A DNA stretch of 64,000 nt from Megascapheus bottae (Eukaryota > Chordata > Mammalia > Rodentia > Geomyidae), in NCBI GenBank assembly GCA_024803745.1, contig JANJXV010000025.1, positions 16,138,341 to 16,202,340 on the forward strand. Direction: 5' to 3'. Of this stretch, positions 20,560-31,085 are shown one piece after another. A model generated the notes under the pieces. It searched no databases. It saw only the letters and a list, made by a program, of their open reading frames with translations, and was not told the origin of the DNA. The stretch's first letter is position 1. The number at the start of each line of letters is the position of its first letter. The position numbers and the translations under genes were made by a program.

Positions 20560-20795
20560 GATAATTCAAGCCAGTGATTCACCTGTGCAGGAGGCTGAGA
20601 TCTAGAAGATCTAGGTTAGCAGCCAGTCAAGACAGAAAGGTCTGAGAAACTCAAGATCTAATTACCCAGCAAAAACAAACAGATGACAACAACAACAACA
20701 ACAAAAAAAACAGGCTGGAGGTGTGACTCAAGGGGTACAGTGCAAGCAAGCGAAAGCATATATGAGGCTCTGATACAGGCCCAGGAACTAAACAT
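20560..20795 (+). mobile_element. B1-dID-like SINE, degenerate
   Basis: Head remnant 'gcaggaggctgagatctaga', ACA-rich middle, tail 'ggctggaggtgtgactcaag' and 'gtacagtgcaagcaagcgaa'. Confidence 0.5.
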
Positions 20796-21348
20796 TAAGA
20801 CAATTAAGAAAAAGGAAGGAAAGAAGAGGGAACATTGTATTTCAATCAATAGTATTAGGAAAATGAAGGAGAAAGGAAAAGAGAAAGGTGATTCTCAACA
20901 GGCTAGGACTGTTTATTGAGGCCAGGGATGGAGGTTGTGCAGGGAGATAAGAGTTGGAGTTGGGCTTTTATGAGGTCCAAGCAAGGAGACAGGGGTTATC
21001 AGAAAGATTATTAAAGCTAGGGGAGGTACAGACTTTCAGTTAGGCCCGCAATGGAATGTTTACAGCCAGGCCAGGCTTAGATGGATTGCGTCAAGTCAAG
21101 CAGGCCTGTGCATAGCTGGGGTTTTGCCTGGCGTCTATATGCGGGTGGGATAATACGGTGAAGGTCAATCCTTCATATTCCATCTTTGGATACATAAAAC
21201 AATTGGACCAAAATAGGAGAGGCAACTCCTTCATGTGGCATTTCTTCTGCCTTTTAAACACGGGCACCTTCATTTATATTTCATATAAGGCTCTATAATT
21301 TAGGCTGTCAGCTCTGGAGACAGGGCTGGAATCTGACAGGGTCTTATT

Positions 21349-21352
<4 letters not shown>
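20796..21352. other. unique non-coding stretch
   Basis: A-rich then mixed sequence; no gene or repeat recognised. Confidence 0.55.

Positions 21353-21439
<87 letters not shown>
21353..21439. repeat. (TC)n then (AC)n compound microsatellite
   Basis: About 22 TC and 21 AC units, adjoining the 3' end of a reverse B1-Geo SINE. Confidence 0.97.
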
Positions 21440-21440
<1 letters not shown>

Positions 21441-21442
<2 letters not shown>

Positions 21443-21664
21443 GTGGAGCTTAAACTCAAAGCCTGGATACAATCCCAAAGCTCTTATGCTCAAGGCTAGT
21501 GGTCTACCACTTTGAGCCACAACTCCATTTGTAGTTTTCTGGGTGTTAATTGGAGATAAGAATCTCATGCACTTTGCTGCTAGGGCTGCCTTTGAACTGT
21601 GATCCTCAGATCTCAGCCTCCTGAGTAGCTAGGGTTACAATCATGAGCCACCAGCACCCAATAG
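21441..21664 (-). mobile_element. B1-Geo SINE
   Basis: Complete reverse copy from 'tcgtggagcttaaactcaaa' to 'gagccaccagcacccaat'. Confidence 0.92.
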
Positions 21665-22502
21665 GATGTTAGTTTTCTTGAAGCTATCTTGGGGCAACTC
21701 TTTGCACTTGGAACTCAAATTCTAGTTTTGTATGAGGGGAAAAAAATGGAGCTACACTCATCTTCCTTTAGCCACAGCTCTGGTTTGGGTGAACCTTTTT
21801 TTTTTTTTTTTTTTTTTTTTGGTTACAGAAAATGATGGCGCTTATTCCAACAGAGTAACCAAATGGCTGTTACCAGACCTTTGAAGTTCCAGGCCGAAAG
21901 TCTCCATAAGAAAGGGGTCCTACTGGGTTTATGACACCATTTGCAAAAAAAAAAGGAAGAGGAAGAAGAGGAGGAGGAAGAAGAAGAATTATTTGAGGAC
22001 ACATCAAGAGGTAGAAACCAGGAAAGGACAGATGATTGCAGTCATATGGGGTAAGAGGCATCCAGAATGCTCTCACATCCTAGGTATTTATGGTGGAAAA
22101 GTGGGTGGCGTTTGGCTCAAATTCACCTTACCACTGTAAGCGTTTTCCTTTGTTCTGACACCTGGTAGATTTAGTCATTCTTGCTATTGGTGTACATTCA
22201 GTCATCCTTGCTGTCACACTGTTCTGATCGACTGGCCTCAGAGATTGCATGGTTAGTTTTCTCACGGAACCTGGATCATCAATGTTTGAGTGGTCACTCA
22301 AACAAAGGAGGGACTTTGTCATACAGTTACCTCAAGACACTAGTCCATCCATTCTGGAGATACGTTTTCTTTGCAGACAGTTTTGGTGCTTAGAGGATTC
22401 ATGTTCCCAGGGTTTTTTTTTTTTTTTTGTCTTGTTTTGTTGTCTTTTAAGATGAAATTCTTTCTCTACCTTGCTCACATACCAGATCTCAGGCAACAGG
22501 CT
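21665..22502. other. unique stretch with two T runs
   Basis: T22 at 21798-21820 and a T run at 22422-22437 look like orphan A-tails. GAA/GGA-rich at 21955-21987. No attached element recognised. Confidence 0.5.
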
Positions 22503-22750
22503 TTGTGTGTATGCATGCGCATGCATGCTGATCCTGGGGCTTGAACTCAGGTCCTGGGCATTGTTTCTGAGATTTGTACTCAAGGCTAGCACTCTACCAT
22601 TTGAGCCACAGCTCCATTTGCTGGCTTTTTGTTGATCAGTCGTCAGATAGGAATCTCATGGGCTTTCCTGCTCAGGCTGGTTTTGAACCTCAATCCTCAG
22701 ATCTCAGCCTCCTGGATAGCTAGGATTGCAGGTGTAAGCTACCAGTGCAC
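22503..22750 (-). mobile_element. B1-Geo SINE
   Basis: TG/GCATGC-rich 3' end, 'tcctggggcttgaactcagg', complete Geo, linker and head. Confidence 0.92.
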
Positions 22751-22799
22751 CAACTTTCTGTTGCTTTGTTGTTATTGTTGGTGGTGGTGGTAGTGGTGG

Positions 22800-23155
22800 T
22801 TATTGTTAGGTAGGATCTCTCTCTCTCTATTGTGTGGCCTGTGCCTGTGCCACAATCTGCCTAATTCAGGCTTCTTATTATTGCTAGTGTCAAAGATGTG
22901 GCCAGTGCTTCCAGTTTTCCTCTGTGGGATGGAATGTTGAAGTTTTTTCTGGTTGGTCTAGTCTAAAATTGAAATCATCTCATCTCAGTCTCTTATATCA
23001 TTTAGAATAACAAGCAAGCTCCTCTGCACCCAGTTACTGATTGAGAAGGGGTCTCCCAAACTTTATTTTACCTCAGGTGGCCTCCAACAGCAATCCTTTT
23101 ATTTTCAGCCTCCCAAATAGCTAGGATTGTAGGCTTGAACCATCAGGACTAGACT
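22800..23155 (-). mobile_element. old B1-like units in tandem
   Basis: Three degenerate reverse B1-like heads; clearest is the last ('cagcctcccaaatagctagg', 'ggcttgaaccatcaggac'). Confidence 0.45.
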
Positions 23156-23159
23156 GGCT

Positions 23160-23279
23160 TCCTTCCCTCTTTCTCTTCTTCCTTCCTGTCTTCCTTTCTA
23201 CTTTTCTTTTTTCTTCCTTCCTTTCTACTTTTCTTCCTTCCTACTTTTATTTTTTTTCTTCTTTTTTTTCTTTTTCTTC
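23160..23279. repeat. T/C-rich (CTTC)n-type tract
   Basis: Pyrimidine-rich; on the minus strand it forms the A/G-rich sequence after the AATAAA of the retrocopy. Confidence 0.85.
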
Positions 23280-23291
23280 ATCAAGAAACAG

Positions 23292-23297
23292 TTTATT
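23292..23297 (-). terminator. AATAAA polyadenylation signal
   Basis: Canonical hexamer on the minus strand, about 13 nt before an A-rich stretch. Probably the fossil signal of the retrocopy. Confidence 0.5.
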
Positions 23298-23622
23298 GAA
23301 CAAGCCCAGACCACCCAGAGTGTCGAACAAACCTACTTCTCCAAGACATTCCTGGCAGGCAAACATAGATCTCACAAATGGACAGGAAGTAGGTTCTGTG
23401 GTTGTTAATCTGCCACTGCCCTGTGAGAATGTGAACTGGCCACCCCAAAGGTCATGATGGCCAGGCTTTCTCCTGTCTACTGTTCAAAGCAGCTCATGTT
23501 ACTCCTTTGATTGCACTGAGCCCATGATGGACCATCCCCAGCCCTGGATCCACATATGTCAGAGCCTAGAGGAGCAGTTCCTCAGTATCACTCTTAAAAT
23601 GCCATTCTAAAATAAGGTCATA

Positions 23623-23725
23623 AGCTGGGAATGTGGCTTAATGGTAGAGTACTTGCCTAGCATGCGTGAAGCCCTGGGTTCGATTCCTCAGTACTACATA
23701 CATACACACACACACACAGAAAGCA
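23623..23725 (+). mobile_element. solitary IDL monomer
   Basis: Good match to the left monomer ('aatgtggcttaatggtagag', 'gggttcgattcctcagtac'), but a CATA/CA tail follows instead of Geo. Either a free IDL SINE or a 3'-lost dimer. Confidence 0.88.
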
Positions 23726-23977
23726 TAAAAAGTCCCTGTTATCACACATCCCAAGGGAGGGGGTCTTCCAGGCTTGGATCTTTGGCTAGAGGTAATGATG
23801 TACCCCAGGTAGCTCTTGCCATTGTTCTTCATTAAAAGCACAGGTTGCAGTCATTACCAGCTTTATCCAAGGACACCTCACTTTCCTGTGCCTCTGCCAC
23901 GCCTTATTCCCATCAGAGAAATGAGGGACTAAGGTCATCCTAGAGATTATGATTCTCTGCCAAAATGGAAAATTTCA

Positions 23978-24160
23978 GCTGGGTACAGGTGGCTTGCACT
24001 TATATTCCTAGCTACCCAGAAGGCTGAGATCTGAGGATCACGGTTCAAAGTCAGCCTGGGCAGGAAAGTCTATGATACTCATTTCCAATGAACTACCAAG
24101 TAGTAGAGTACCAGTCTTGAAGAAAAAAAAAAAAGAAAGGAAAGAAAAACCAAGAGCTAG
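23978..24160 (+). mobile_element. B1-Geo SINE, tail shortened
   Basis: Good head, then 'gaactaccaagtagtagagt' shows a deletion removing the start of Geo; ends in A12. Confidence 0.87.
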
Positions 24161-24235
24161 TTCAAAAAATAAAAGAAAATCCTCAAGCTCCCCAGACAGT
24201 AAGTGGCAGAGTCTGGTCTTAAACATGTGTTTTCC

Positions 24236-24816
24236 TAAAAGACCATCTTCTCACCACACCTCTCTGTCTCTCCAGACTATCTCCTGGAAATCTGTGTGCC
24301 ATATTAGTTCTATATTTTTCCAAAAAGCCATAAATCACCCTCTCAGCCTTCATTTTCTCCTCTCTTTCCAGAGAGCTGGCCCACTCTGTGGCCTTTTGAG
24401 TATTTTCTTGGCCTGTGGGCACCAAGGCAGGGTCTGGAACTCCTCTGCTAGGAATAAAATTTGAAGACTAGATCCCTAAAAGAATGCTCACTGCTGTGGC
24501 TGGGCAGGAAATACCACTGGCCCCTAGTCAGCACCCAGAAACATCTATTTCAGCTGGAGTGTGCCTGTGTGTGAAAACTACCTCATTTCCTTTCCTTTGA
24601 GAAAGGAGTTAGAGCACCAGGGGAAGGAGGAACCTGCTAGTTCAGTTACCTCCATTTCACTTTTCATCTGATGTATTCTCTTTCCCGTCTGTCGCCCTAA
24701 CTGAAATGAGAATGTTAAGGCCTATACATCAAGCCCAGTCACTTGCCCCAACACACAAAATGAAGAAGTGGATATGGCAGGGGGTAAGAGATATGTGTAG
24801 TTAAAACAGTTTCAGT
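24236..24816. other. unique non-coding stretch
   Basis: A few MIR-like bases at its left edge ('cagtaagtggcagag' near 24198). No gene. Confidence 0.5.
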
Positions 24817-24995
24817 AAGCCAGGTATCAGTAGCTCCTGCCTGTAATCCTAGCTACTCCAGTGGCTTAGATCTGACAGATCTGACGATTGTGGTTCAAAA
24901 CTAACTAGGAAAAGTCCAAGAGACTTTTCTCTCTAATTAACCACCAGAAATTTGAAAGAGTAGCTGCAGAAGCTTTGCCTACTAAAGTGCTAGTT
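24817..24995 (+). mobile_element. B1-Geo SINE, Geo tail largely lost
   Basis: Head 'ctcctgcctgtaatcctagc' and linker 'aattaaccaccagaaat'. The Geo tail is degenerate and runs into the trinucleotide array. Confidence 0.8.
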
Positions 24996-25072
24996 TGGAG
25001 GAGGAGGAGGAGGAGGAGGAGGAGGAGGAGGAGGAGGAGGAGGAGGAGGAGGAGGAGGAGGAAGAAGAGGAG

Positions 25073-25104
<32 letters not shown>

Positions 25105-25278
25105 AGAAGAAGAAGAAGAAGAAGAAGAAGAAGAAGAAGAAGAAGAAGAAGAACGAGGAGGAGGAGGAGGAGGAGGAGGAGAGGGAGAGGGAGAGGGAGA
25201 GGGAGAAGGAGGAGGAGAAGAAGAAGAAGAAGAAGAAGAAGAAGAAGAAGAAGAAGAAGAAGAAGAAGAAGCAGCAGA

Positions 25279-25309
<31 letters not shown>

Positions 25310-25313
25310 GCAG
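24996..25313. repeat. giant (GGA)n/(GAA)n/(GCA)n array
   Basis: Blocks of GGA, GAA, GGA, GGGAGA, GAA and finally GCA. Purine-only on the + strand for more than 250 bases apart from one C near 25155. The poly-E, poly-R/K and poly-L ORFs are translations of it. Confidence 0.98.
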
Positions 25314-25518
25314 CTCAGGCTGGAAACGCAGCTTATTGGTAGAATGCTTGCTTAGCATGCATGAAGCCCTGGGTTCAATTCCTCAGTACCACATAAACAG
25401 AAAAGGCCAGAAGTGCGTTGTGGAACAAGTGGTAGAGCACTACCTTCAAGCACAGAGTCTCAGGGACAGTGCCCATGTCCTGAGTTCAAGCTCCAGGTCT
25501 AGCAAAGTAAAGAAAAAA
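25314..25518 (+). mobile_element. IDL-Geo SINE
   Basis: Starts right after the GCA block with 'ggctggaaacgcagcttatt'; Geo tail complete, ends 'aaagtaaagaaaaaaag'. Confidence 0.92.
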
Positions 25519-25610
25519 AGGGGGGAGGGAGGGAGGGAAAGAGAAAGGGGGGGGGGCAGACAGAGAGAGACAGACAGAGAGACAGAGAAAGAGAGACAGA
25601 GAGATTGAGA
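25519..25610. repeat. GGGA / GACA / GA purine tract
   Basis: Grows from the A-rich tail of the IDL-Geo copy. Confidence 0.93.
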
Positions 25611-26072
25611 GACTTTCCCTTGGTGGCTGGGTCCCTACTATGTGGCACTCAGTGTGAGCTTTTCCTGTGATCACTCGTGGACAGTGGTGGACAGTCTTGA
25701 TGTTCTCCCATTTTTAAAAAAAAATTTTTTTATATCAGTTAGCTCAGCAGGAGTTGAAACCAGAGAGGCAATTAATCACCCTGGTCTCATTTAAAATAGA
25801 TAGTGAGGTTGAGTTTGGTGTTAGCCATAGTGTCAGCCTTTTGCTCAGACCAGCACAGCTGCATGAAGTGATAGCCCTTGTAAATAAATCACTTGCTGGC
25901 AGCCTTGCATGGGGATATTTATAAGGAACCAGATTGGGAGAAAAAGGTGAATGTAAGAGCAACCTGCTCTGTTAAGTGTCCAGAAAGTCTGATTCTTGCT
26001 CTTTAGCAGGAAGACAGGAAGAAAGGACATAAAATCTTATTGGGAAGGAAAATGTATGTAAAAAAGTCATAT
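25611..26072. other. unique non-coding stretch
   Basis: No gene or repeat recognised. Confidence 0.55.
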
Positions 26073-26309
26073 TTAGCTGGGTATGGTGGCTCAGGCCTAT
26101 AGTCCTAGCTACTCAGGAGACTGAGATCTGAGGATCGAGGTTCAAAGCCAGCCCAGGCACTAAAGTCCATGAGACTCTTATCTCCAACTAACCACCAGAA
26201 AACCAAAAGTGGTGCTGTGGCTCAAGGGGTAGGGCGGTAGCCTTGAGCTGAAGAGCTCAGGGATAACACCTAGGCCCAAAGTTCAAGCCCCACGACTGAC
26301 AAAAAAAAA
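26073..26309 (+). mobile_element. B1-Geo SINE ('ctgaagagct' subfamily)
   Basis: Well preserved: head, linker, 'caaggggtagggcggtagcc', 'ttgagctgaagagctcag', 'cccacgactgac', A9. Good reference copy for the subfamily. Confidence 0.95.
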
Positions 26310-26324
26310 ATTACATTTTTCCCA

Positions 26325-26478
26325 AGCTATTTCAGCTGTTGAGATCTGAGGATCATGGTTCAAAGCCACACTAGGAAAAAAATACACCTTTGCAACTCTT
26401 CTCCTGCTAGCCAACAACAAAAATAGGCATGATTCAAATGGTAGAGTATCTTGAGCAAAACAAAAACAAAACAAAAAA
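26325..26478 (+). mobile_element. B1-Geo SINE, degenerate
   Basis: Head 'tgagatctgaggatcatggt', damaged linker, tail 'catgattcaaatggtagagt', ACAAAA end. Confidence 0.75.
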
Positions 26479-26479
26479 C

Positions 26480-26765
26480 AAGCTAGCCACTGGTGGTTTA
26501 TTTCTATTAGCTACTCAGGAAGATGAGATCTGAGGATCACAGTTCAAAGCCAGCCCAGGCAGGAAAGTCTGTGGGATTCTTATCTCCAATTAACCAACTA
26601 GAAAACTGGAAGTAGGACTGTAGCTCAAAGTGGTAAAGTGCTAGCACTAAGCAAAAAAAGCTCAGGGACAGCTCCCAAGCCCCATGGCTGATATATATAT
26701 TTTTTTTTTAAAGCAAGAGCACTAAGCCCTGAGTTCAAGCCCTAGTACTTGCACCAAAAAAGAAA
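26480..26765 (+). mobile_element. B1-Geo SINE with internal AT insertion
   Basis: Full head and linker. The Geo tail is interrupted by 'atatatatattttttttt' before a second partial 'gccctgagttcaagcccta'. Confidence 0.88.
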
Positions 26766-27884
26766 ATCCTATTTCATTTTGTCCTGTCTATTCAGGAGGT
26801 CTAGTCTGCATAGAACTAAGAGGAGTAACTGACTCTCTTCCTTCCTAACCTCCAAGCTTTGACAGCACAGGCCAATCAATGCCTTTGGCTGTATGGGGCT
26901 GGGGAATCACTGAGTGTGTTCCTAAATTCTGCAGAAGCTCTGACTGCTCCCTAGGCTGAAGAGATGCCCCTCCCCCCCTCTCCTTTGGTTACCAGGCTGA
27001 GGAGTACTTTCCCTGAAAGGAGATCTGCTGCCTAGAAGGGACCCAGCTGGGCCTGGGGAAGTATCAATGTACCTTTATCTCTCTGCTGAGACAGCCAGGC
27101 TCTGCAAATGGAGCCCAAGTTCAATGAGTCCCTGTGACCTTAAGGCAAGGTGCTTCCTCCCTGAGCAGCCCCTTCCCCCCACCCCATGGCTCCCACCACC
27201 CATATCTCACCTATTAAATTCTTCTAGGGATCATGGGGGCCCACACAAGGAGAATCTGAGGAACTGCAGGGATACCAAGCTGCACGGCCCCAGATCTTGA
27301 TCTAGACCCTAAGTCTTCGTGGACCACAAGCCATTCAGTTAGCACTTGTATCTTTTTGTCCTGTGTGTATTGATGCTGTCAGGAAAATGGGTGCCAAAGG
27401 TAAGGTTTGCTCCATCCCAGAAATCAGGGCTGCCGTATAGCAGTCTACTGATAAGAGTCAGGATGTAACATCTGTACTGAGTGCCGAAGGCCAGGGAGAG
27501 GTGAAAGCAGACCAAAGATACACCCAGGCCTTTCCACGTAGGAAACAGAGGTAGGAAATCACAGTATATCGATAGAGGGAGGACATTTTGGAGTAAATGA
27601 TGACTCCAGAAATGAGTCTGAATCTCAGGGACAGGGTGACCTCAAAACACAGAGGATCCAGGATCTCACTATCACGATTGGAGCTACAGATGTTTGTCCA
27701 CGATGTTACCCAGAGACTGTGATTCTACTATTCACAGTGGCTCCTGGTTCCCTGGGCTAAAAGTCCTGTTTCCAATGAACAACCCATCCCATCCAACATG
27801 GCCTGGATTCTAGACCTTTCTTCTCACCCCTTTAATGTCTACTAAATGTTTCCCTTGCATACTTTTCTTCAAACAATCCAAGTA
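26766..27884. other. unique non-coding stretch
   Basis: About 1.1 kb, GC-moderate at 26900-27300. A 77-codon ORF at 27067 has no recognised domain. Confidence 0.55.
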
Positions 27885-27945
27885 TCTGCCAGACACTGAT
27901 GTCTCACCCCTGTAATCCTAGCTACTAGGCATGAGCCACCTAGTG
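27885..27945 (+). mobile_element. B1-type head fragment
   Basis: 'cccctgtaatcctagctact' followed abruptly by 'aggcatgagccacctagtg', which is the opposite-strand end of the same head; a rearranged stub. Confidence 0.5.
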
Positions 27946-28145
27946 TTTGACTAAAAATAGATTTTATAATCCACCAATAGATCAAAGCTTTCAGTTCAAA
28001 AACAAACAAACAAAAACCCCTTTGGTAAACAGTTGTGGAATTTGAATATTATAAAACTACTGCATCATTATAGACTTTAACATTATTAAAATGGTAAGTC
28101 CATTTATCTGAATTTTATCTCAATGAGAAAACTTTTAATGACCTG

Positions 28146-28343
28146 CAGGGGTGGGGAACCCTTTTTCTGCCAAGAGCCATTGGGTGTGGGTGACCTTAGC
28201 TGGCACTGATGTTTACATTGCTGTGGAAAAGCTCCTATATTTATTGAATTTCAAGTTTTGCCCATGGTTAACCTTTGCAGGGCCAAACCACATGATTTTG
28301 TGGGCCTTAGATGGTCCTCAGGCCGAACATTCCTCATCCGCTC
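28146..28343 (+). mobile_element. hAT-like non-autonomous DNA transposon remnant
   Basis: Left end 'caggggtggggaaccctttt' then 'ctgccaagagccat'. Right end, reverse-complemented, begins 'gagcggatgaggaatgttcg', so the ends form imperfect inverted repeats. Type is inferred from the CAGGGGT-like terminus. No clear 8-bp TSD found. Confidence 0.5.
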
Positions 28344-28842
28344 TTGGAATGATTAATTTGAAAGGGCCGATGTGGAAATCAGAACACCAATTTAAATGAT
28401 TATAGTAATCTAGGAGAAGAGTAGTCAAACAAGAGGACAATTCCAGAACTAACCAGAGGCTGACATTGGATGGTGTGTCATTCAGGAAGAGTCAGGGTAG
28501 TTCTAGACTTTGGCCTTGGTACTAGGGGGTGGCATGGAGGGGAAGGAAATGGTAGTGCCTCTTTGGAGCAATAAACACTGCCAAGGCATAAAGTAGGGTA
28601 CAGTCTTTATCTGAAGAGATTGTGTGTGTGCACACTCAACACTGGGCAGTGCTCCAAAGAGTTCAGTGGTCACATAGAGGCATTGGCCAGCCAGAAAAGC
28701 ATGGGAGAGGATGCTGGAAAGAGAGAGAGGCAGAGGATGGAAGAAGGTACCACCAGTGCCACAGGGGTGAAAGATGGAAGATGGAGAGGAGGAAAGATGC
28801 AAAGAAAAGAGGAATTTCTGGTGCCAGGAATGCAGAGACTGT
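28344..28842. other. unique non-coding stretch
   Basis: Purine-rich near 28700-28830. 'actagggggtgg' at 28521 is only a weak CTCF-like string. Confidence 0.5.
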
Positions 28843-28864
28843 GTGTGTGTGTGTGTGTGTGTGT
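28843..28864. repeat. (TG)n
   Basis: Eleven units at the 3' end of the next reverse B1-Geo SINE. Confidence 0.95.
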
Positions 28865-29073
28865 ATTGGTCCTGTGTATGTACTCAGGGTCTGGGCATTG
28901 ACCTTTAGCATTTTTACTCAAGGCTAGTGCTCTACCATTGGAGCCAGAGCTCTACTTCTGCCTCTTTGGAAGTTAATTGGAGATAAGAGTATTACAGACT
29001 TCATGCCCTAGCTGGCTTTGAATTTTGGTCTTCAGATCTCAGCCTCCTGAGTAGCGAGGATGTGAAGCATCTA
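28865..29073 (-). mobile_element. B1-Geo SINE
   Basis: Reverse copy with a shortened Geo 3' end; head ends early at 'gagtagcgaggatgtgaagc'. Confidence 0.88.
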
Positions 29074-29134
29074 GTAAAAACAAGGACTTTGTTTTTTGTA
29101 ATTTGTGTATTGTTGTTTTAAAGATGATATATAT

Positions 29135-29338
29135 GGGCTGGGAGTTTGGCCTAGTGGTAGCGTGCTTGCCTAGTATGCACAAAGACTCAGGTTCGAATCC
29201 TCAATACCACATACATAGAAAAAGCTGGAAGTGGTGCTGCAGCTCAAGTAGTAGGATTCTGGCTTTGAGAAAACCCAAGGACAGTGCTCAGGCCCTGAGC
29301 TCAAGCCCAGGACTGGCAAAAAAAAAAAAAAAAAAAAA
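29135..29338 (+). mobile_element. IDL-Geo SINE with TSD
   Basis: Full copy, A22 tail. TSD 'aagatgat' at 29121-29128 and 29339-29346. Confidence 0.94.
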
Positions 29339-29346
29339 AAGATGAT

Positions 29347-29613
29347 GTACAAAGGAGTTACAATTATGTAAGTCAGGTAATGAGTACATGTTTTTGGACA
29401 TTGTTACCCCTTCTCTCATGTCCTCCCAGTTTTCCCCTCATCACCTGTAAGTTATATAGTTTGTTTTCCACATAGTGTCTAGTGAGTTCTATTGCTGCAT
29501 TTGTTCACTGTCCATTTCTGTGTCCCTCCCCCACCCTCCCAAAGATAGTTAAGACAAAAAAGAAAAGAAAATCAGCATCAAACAAAACATTCCTCTTGAA
29601 AACAGGGACTTTT
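29347..29613. other. possible L1 3'-end sequence, interspersed
   Basis: 'gtacaaaggagttacaatta' resembles 'atacaaaggagttaacattc' at about 37238, so it is probably repeat-derived. C-rich at 29525. Assignment to L1 3'UTR (minus) is a guess. Confidence 0.3.
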
Positions 29614-29626
29614 AAGATATAACATG

Positions 29627-29829
29627 GGGGTCAGGATTGTGGCCTAGTGGTAGCATGCTTGCCTAGCATACACAAAGCCCTGGGTTCGATTCCTCAATAC
29701 CACCTACACAGAAAAAGCCAGAAGTTGTGCTGTGGCTTAAGTGGTAGACCTCTAACCTTGAGAAAGCCCAAGGACAGTGCTCAGGTCCTGAGTTCAAGCA
29801 CCAGGACTGGCAAAAAAAAAAAAAAAAAA
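29627..29829 (+). mobile_element. IDL-Geo SINE with TSD
   Basis: Full copy, A21 tail. TSD 'aagatataacatg' (29614-29626) and 'aagatgtaacatg' (29830-29842). Confidence 0.95.
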
Positions 29830-29859
29830 AAGATGTAACATGAATCTGGACACATGAAT

Positions 29860-30070
29860 TTGGTGGATGGCTCCTGTAATCCTAGCCACACAGGAGGCTG
29901 AAATCTAAGGATCGCAGTTCCATTTGAAGCCAGCCCAGGTAAATGGTCTCCAATTAGTCAATGAAAAGCCAGAAATGGAGGTGTGGGTCAAGTAAATCTC
30001 CTGTTATGATCCAAAAAAACTGCTGTCACTGAGCACGAAGCCCTGAGTTCAAGTCCTAGTGCCAGCGTAC
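29860..30070 (+). mobile_element. B1-Geo SINE, degenerate
   Basis: Head 'ggctcctgtaatcctagcca'; Geo tail altered but ends 'gccctgagttcaagtcctag'. Followed by a C run. Confidence 0.85.
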
Positions 30071-30075
30071 CACCC

Positions 30076-30880
30076 CCCCCCCACATACACACACACCACA
30101 TCTCTCTGCATGAGGGAAGAGTGTTAGCTTCTTTAATCCAATCTCTGAAGAATGCCACCCGCAGGTCAACATCCTTGGGCCACCATTCAGCTGCAGTCTG
30201 ACTTCCTGCTGTCTCTGAAGCTGTGGTTTGGTCACATGAGTTAGCAGTCAGCTGCACAAAGAGGTGATCAAATGTCACCTCATGCATAAAGTATGCTCAG
30301 AAGAGGTCTGTGGGAGCTTCCTTACCCACCTGTGCCCCCTCCCCATCCCCTCCCTTCATCTTAGATCTCCTAGAGTGACATCTTAATTGACAACAGAGTG
30401 GTCCACTATGGGAGGGGCATCCTCAGGCAGGAGGGAAGGGCTTGTGGTGTATCTGACTTGCCAGTTTCTGCTGGGGCATGGTGGTTATAACCCACAAAAC
30501 CCTCATTTTTAGATCCCTTAAACCCATTCCAAACCCTCCAGAAGGGGCTTTGGCAAAAGAGTCTGAACTCAGCAGTTTTGATCTCCCCGCCCTGCCCCCC
30601 AGCCCCACTCCTGAAGATTCCCCTCTCCTGGGCTCTTCCCAAGGCTGTCATTAAACAGCCACAGAATGAAGCAGTTCTGGAACTGATCCAGCTGGGAAAG
30701 GAAAAGAAGCCACATATATTAAAGCCTCCTCTTCCAAGTGTCAGCAGACAGCCAAGATGACAAGCTACAACATCAAGGCCTTTACAGGGCAAAGGAAGCT
30801 GTTTGCAATTTTTCATTTTGATCCATTCCAGTACACAGAGCAGTAGCTGCATGTGGCAGTGGTAGCTGTTCTGATGATAG
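30076..30880. other. unique non-coding stretch
   Basis: Contains the longest ORF outside repeats (148 codons, minus, 30406-30852). It has no recognised domain, and other frames are also open. Not called. Confidence 0.5.
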
Positions 30881-31085
30881 CTGGGTGCCAGTGGCTCACG
30901 CCTGTCATCCTAGCTACTCAGGAGGCTGAGATCTGAGGATCACAGTTCAAACTCAGCCCAGGCAGCAAAGTCCATGAAATTCTTACTTCAAATTAACCAC
31001 CAGAATTTTAGCCTCAAGTACAAAAGCTCCAGCACAACACCCAGGCTCCGAGTTCAAGCCCCACAATTAGAAAAAAAAAAAAAAG
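30881..31085 (+). mobile_element. B1-Geo SINE, internally deleted
   Basis: CpG-bearing head 'ggctcacgcctgtcatccta'; box A of Geo is lost ('gaattttagcctcaagtaca'). Confidence 0.88.

Larger units (their letters stand above)
23280..23965 (-). pseudogene. candidate processed retrocopy, 3'UTR-like, parent unknown
   Basis: On the minus strand, unique sequence ends in TTCAATAAACTGTTTC followed about 13 nt later by A-rich sequence, as a polyadenylated transcript would. An IDL monomer interrupts it (23623-23725). A short open segment upstream (KNNGKSYLGYIITSSQRS) stops quickly in both directions. The parent gene is not recognised; a true terminal exon is an alternative. The 5' limit is uncertain. Confidence 0.35.

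Noticed and set aside
24975..25358. Long ORFs reading poly-E, poly-R/K or poly-L
   Set aside because: Pure translation of a GGA/GAA/GCA microsatellite, open in several frames and both strands.
30406..30852. 148-codon minus ORF, longest outside repeats
   Set aside because: No recognisable domain, and opposite-strand and shifted frames are also open; consistent with chance in GC-moderate DNA.
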